Part shown: positions 57,244 to 58,466 of the stretch, piece by piece
How the letters are laid out: every line of letters starts with the position of its first letter
How positions within the stretch are numbered: the first letter of the stretch is position 1
From: Fomitopsis serialis
Lineage: Eukaryota; Basidiomycota; Agaricomycetes; Polyporales; Fomitopsidaceae
Direction of reading: 5' to 3'
NCBI RefSeq assembly: GCF_022376445.1
Contig: NW_025955204.1
Coordinates: 1-58,466 of the forward strand
DNA length: 58,466 nucleotides
Notes under the pieces: generated by a model
The model's database searches: none
Seen by the model: the letters and a program-made list of their open reading frames with translations, nothing else
Told to the model about the DNA's origin: nothing
Translations under genes and position numbers: made by a program

Positions 57244-58108
57244 TCACAGCCGGAGAACTGTCGCAGCGTCGAACCTGGATCTCCCTCCTTATAGCCTCGC
57301 TGATTGCTACAACCCTGACACCGCGTCGCTCAAGTCACAGCTCCAGTGCGTATGCCCGAACGCCCACACAGCCAATGGCGGGGTCCATATATCATCCGTG
57401 GATAGTTCGGTGGCGAACGCGCTATTGGTCGGTCCGCCGATATACTTGGGGTCACCGGTACCCTCGATGGTCGGCGCGTGGTGGGTAAAGACAACTATTC
57501 GTCGCTCGGGTTCATTCGTACGAATGTCGGTGATTGACTGTCGTAGCCATGCGAGGTCCACTATGTGGCATTCCGAGTACGTGTCGGGGTTGAAGTCGTC
57601 GATGCGCTTGAAATCCGTGAGCCCCCAGACGAGGATGTCGATGTTCTCCGGATCCAGCGCGACCAAAGCGTGCAGCCCAGAATGGTGAGAGTAGGCGATA
57701 GGTCGTATCGCGTCCGGTTCAGAAAGATGAATTCGCCTTTACTTGGGTCTGCAGAGCGCGCGTCTGTCATGCGTTTCGCGAATGCCTCGATGGTCCCTGC
57801 GCTTTCCTCCTATGTTATTCCAGATACCTGTAAACCTCTATATGTCACGAAGAAGAGAGAGAGCGACGCACCAGCGTACTTATGTACGACTCATGATTCC
57901 CAGACACGAAGAAGACGTGTTTGAACCGCAACAGCTGGACTTCCAACCACAGAAACAATCGTTCATCTCTCGTCCACCCAATGTCGCCGAGGAGTGCTAG
58001 ATTCTCTGCGCTTGCAGGGAAGTCGTACTGATAGAGAGGTTGAGAACCGCGTTCAATCTCGAGGTGTAGATCGCTCAGAAGTTGGATGTCAACTGTTCCA
58101 GCAGGCAT
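57244..58108 (-). CDS. Calcineurin-like metallophosphoesterase
   Basis: The minus-strand start at 58108 gives MPAGTVDIQLLSDLHLEIER. The five metal-site blocks are present in order: LLSDLHLE (DxH), ALLGDIGW (GD), VSGNHESY (GNHE), VVFTHHAPT (H) and AFGHTHW (GHxH). This is the dinuclear phosphatase core of the calcineurin-like superfamily, and its substrate cannot be deduced. One intron is spliced after SYISTL. Four apparent one-base losses occur in the last two thirds (57659-57662, 57321-57322, 57304-57305 and 57272-57273). Adding a base at each restores VRVVANQRGYKEGDPG and a C-terminus ending at 57244. So many slips in one gene could mean decay, but each falls at a short homopolymer or simple run. 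Confidence 0.75.
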
Positions 58109-58466
58109 GTAGACTGAACTGCTGCCTAGAGGCTATACGATAAGGATTGCGGCAAGAATATGAGGTCTATGCGTTGCGCGGAGGGATGGGACTAGTAGCA
58201 GCACTCAACGTCCGGTCGTGACGGTGGTCCAGTAGAAAACGGTATACGACCGGGTGCGGCAACTGCCGAGCCCAACATTGGACTCAGGCTTTGGGCCTCG
58301 ACGGTCCTCATTTCACATTCCCTTGTACTTCAACTTCCGTGCCGGCGTAATTTGCAGTGACCCATGCGAGAGTGTAAAGCTGTATGGATGGAACGCGCTC
58401 AGTTTATTTAGCAGAGACGGCGACATCGGCAAGTTACACTGGAGACACGGTCACCTGCACCGCGAC
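58109..58466. other. Upstream region of the phosphoesterase gene to window end
   Basis: About 360 bp, presumably promoter. The last bases repeat the CGGTCACCTGCACCGCG sequence found at 54745-54761. No gene is recognised. Confidence 0.3.

Noticed and set aside
10626..58108. Calling DUF6593-2, DUF6593-3, COQ4, the membrane protein and the phosphoesterase pseudogenes
   Set aside because: Each break is a single missing base in a short run, the sequence on both sides is well conserved, and the pattern is uniform across unrelated genes, so sequencing error is the simpler reading.

Overview
This window is nuclear DNA of a filamentous basidiomycete, most likely an Agaricomycete close to the Polyporales. 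The evidence is moderately GC-rich DNA, many genes split by introns of about 45-60 nt, and families that are basidiomycete-rich or basidiomycete-specific (DUF6589, DUF6593, SUR7-like one-pass membrane proteins, HATPase/NO VEIN-type proteins). All coding calls come from exon-by-exon reading. No database search was run.

Layout. 1-10.5 kb: two tandem paralogues of a very large protein with a sacsin-like GHKL ATPase at the N-terminus and a NOV_C/DUF3883-like domain, resembling a PD-(D/E)XK nuclease, at the C-terminus. The first copy is cut by the window edge. 10.6-14.3 kb: a DUF6593 gene and a GIT1-type glycerophosphodiester permease. 15.39-26.85 kb: a complete 11.5-kb DNA transposon with long hairpin-bearing terminal inverted repeats and a perfect 9-bp target duplication. 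It carries a RecQ-like helicase and, divergently, a DUF6589 protein that is the likely DDE transposase. The transposase gene is split by a second, nested 4.5-kb insertion whose precise removal restores the reading frame. 27.7-29.7 kb: two more DUF6593 genes.

From 30 kb on the window is mostly housekeeping: SEM1/DSS1 proteasome subunit, a coiled-coil protein, tRNA-Arg(CCG) followed directly by a 17-bp hairpin, a small hydrophilic protein, an HST3/HST4-type sirtuin, the mRNA export factor RAE1/GLE2, sterol C5-desaturase ERG3, an ADP1-type ABC transporter, a type I J-protein with a split start codon and a 6-nt exon, ALG12 mannosyltransferase, COQ4, a one-pass membrane protein and a metallophosphoesterase. 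These do not form a pathway cluster.

Three observations stand out. The first is the transposon: helicase plus DUF6589, hairpin ends, 9-bp duplication and a nested insertion. The second is the tRNA-hairpin-T5 unit, whose stem is perfect only on the tRNA strand through G.U pairs. The third is the tandem ATPase-nuclease giants, which have the domain logic of nucleic-acid defence proteins. A caution applies throughout: at least 13 genic frameshifts are each repaired by adding one base to a short homopolymer, so most apparent breaks probably reflect sequencing error rather than pseudogenes.
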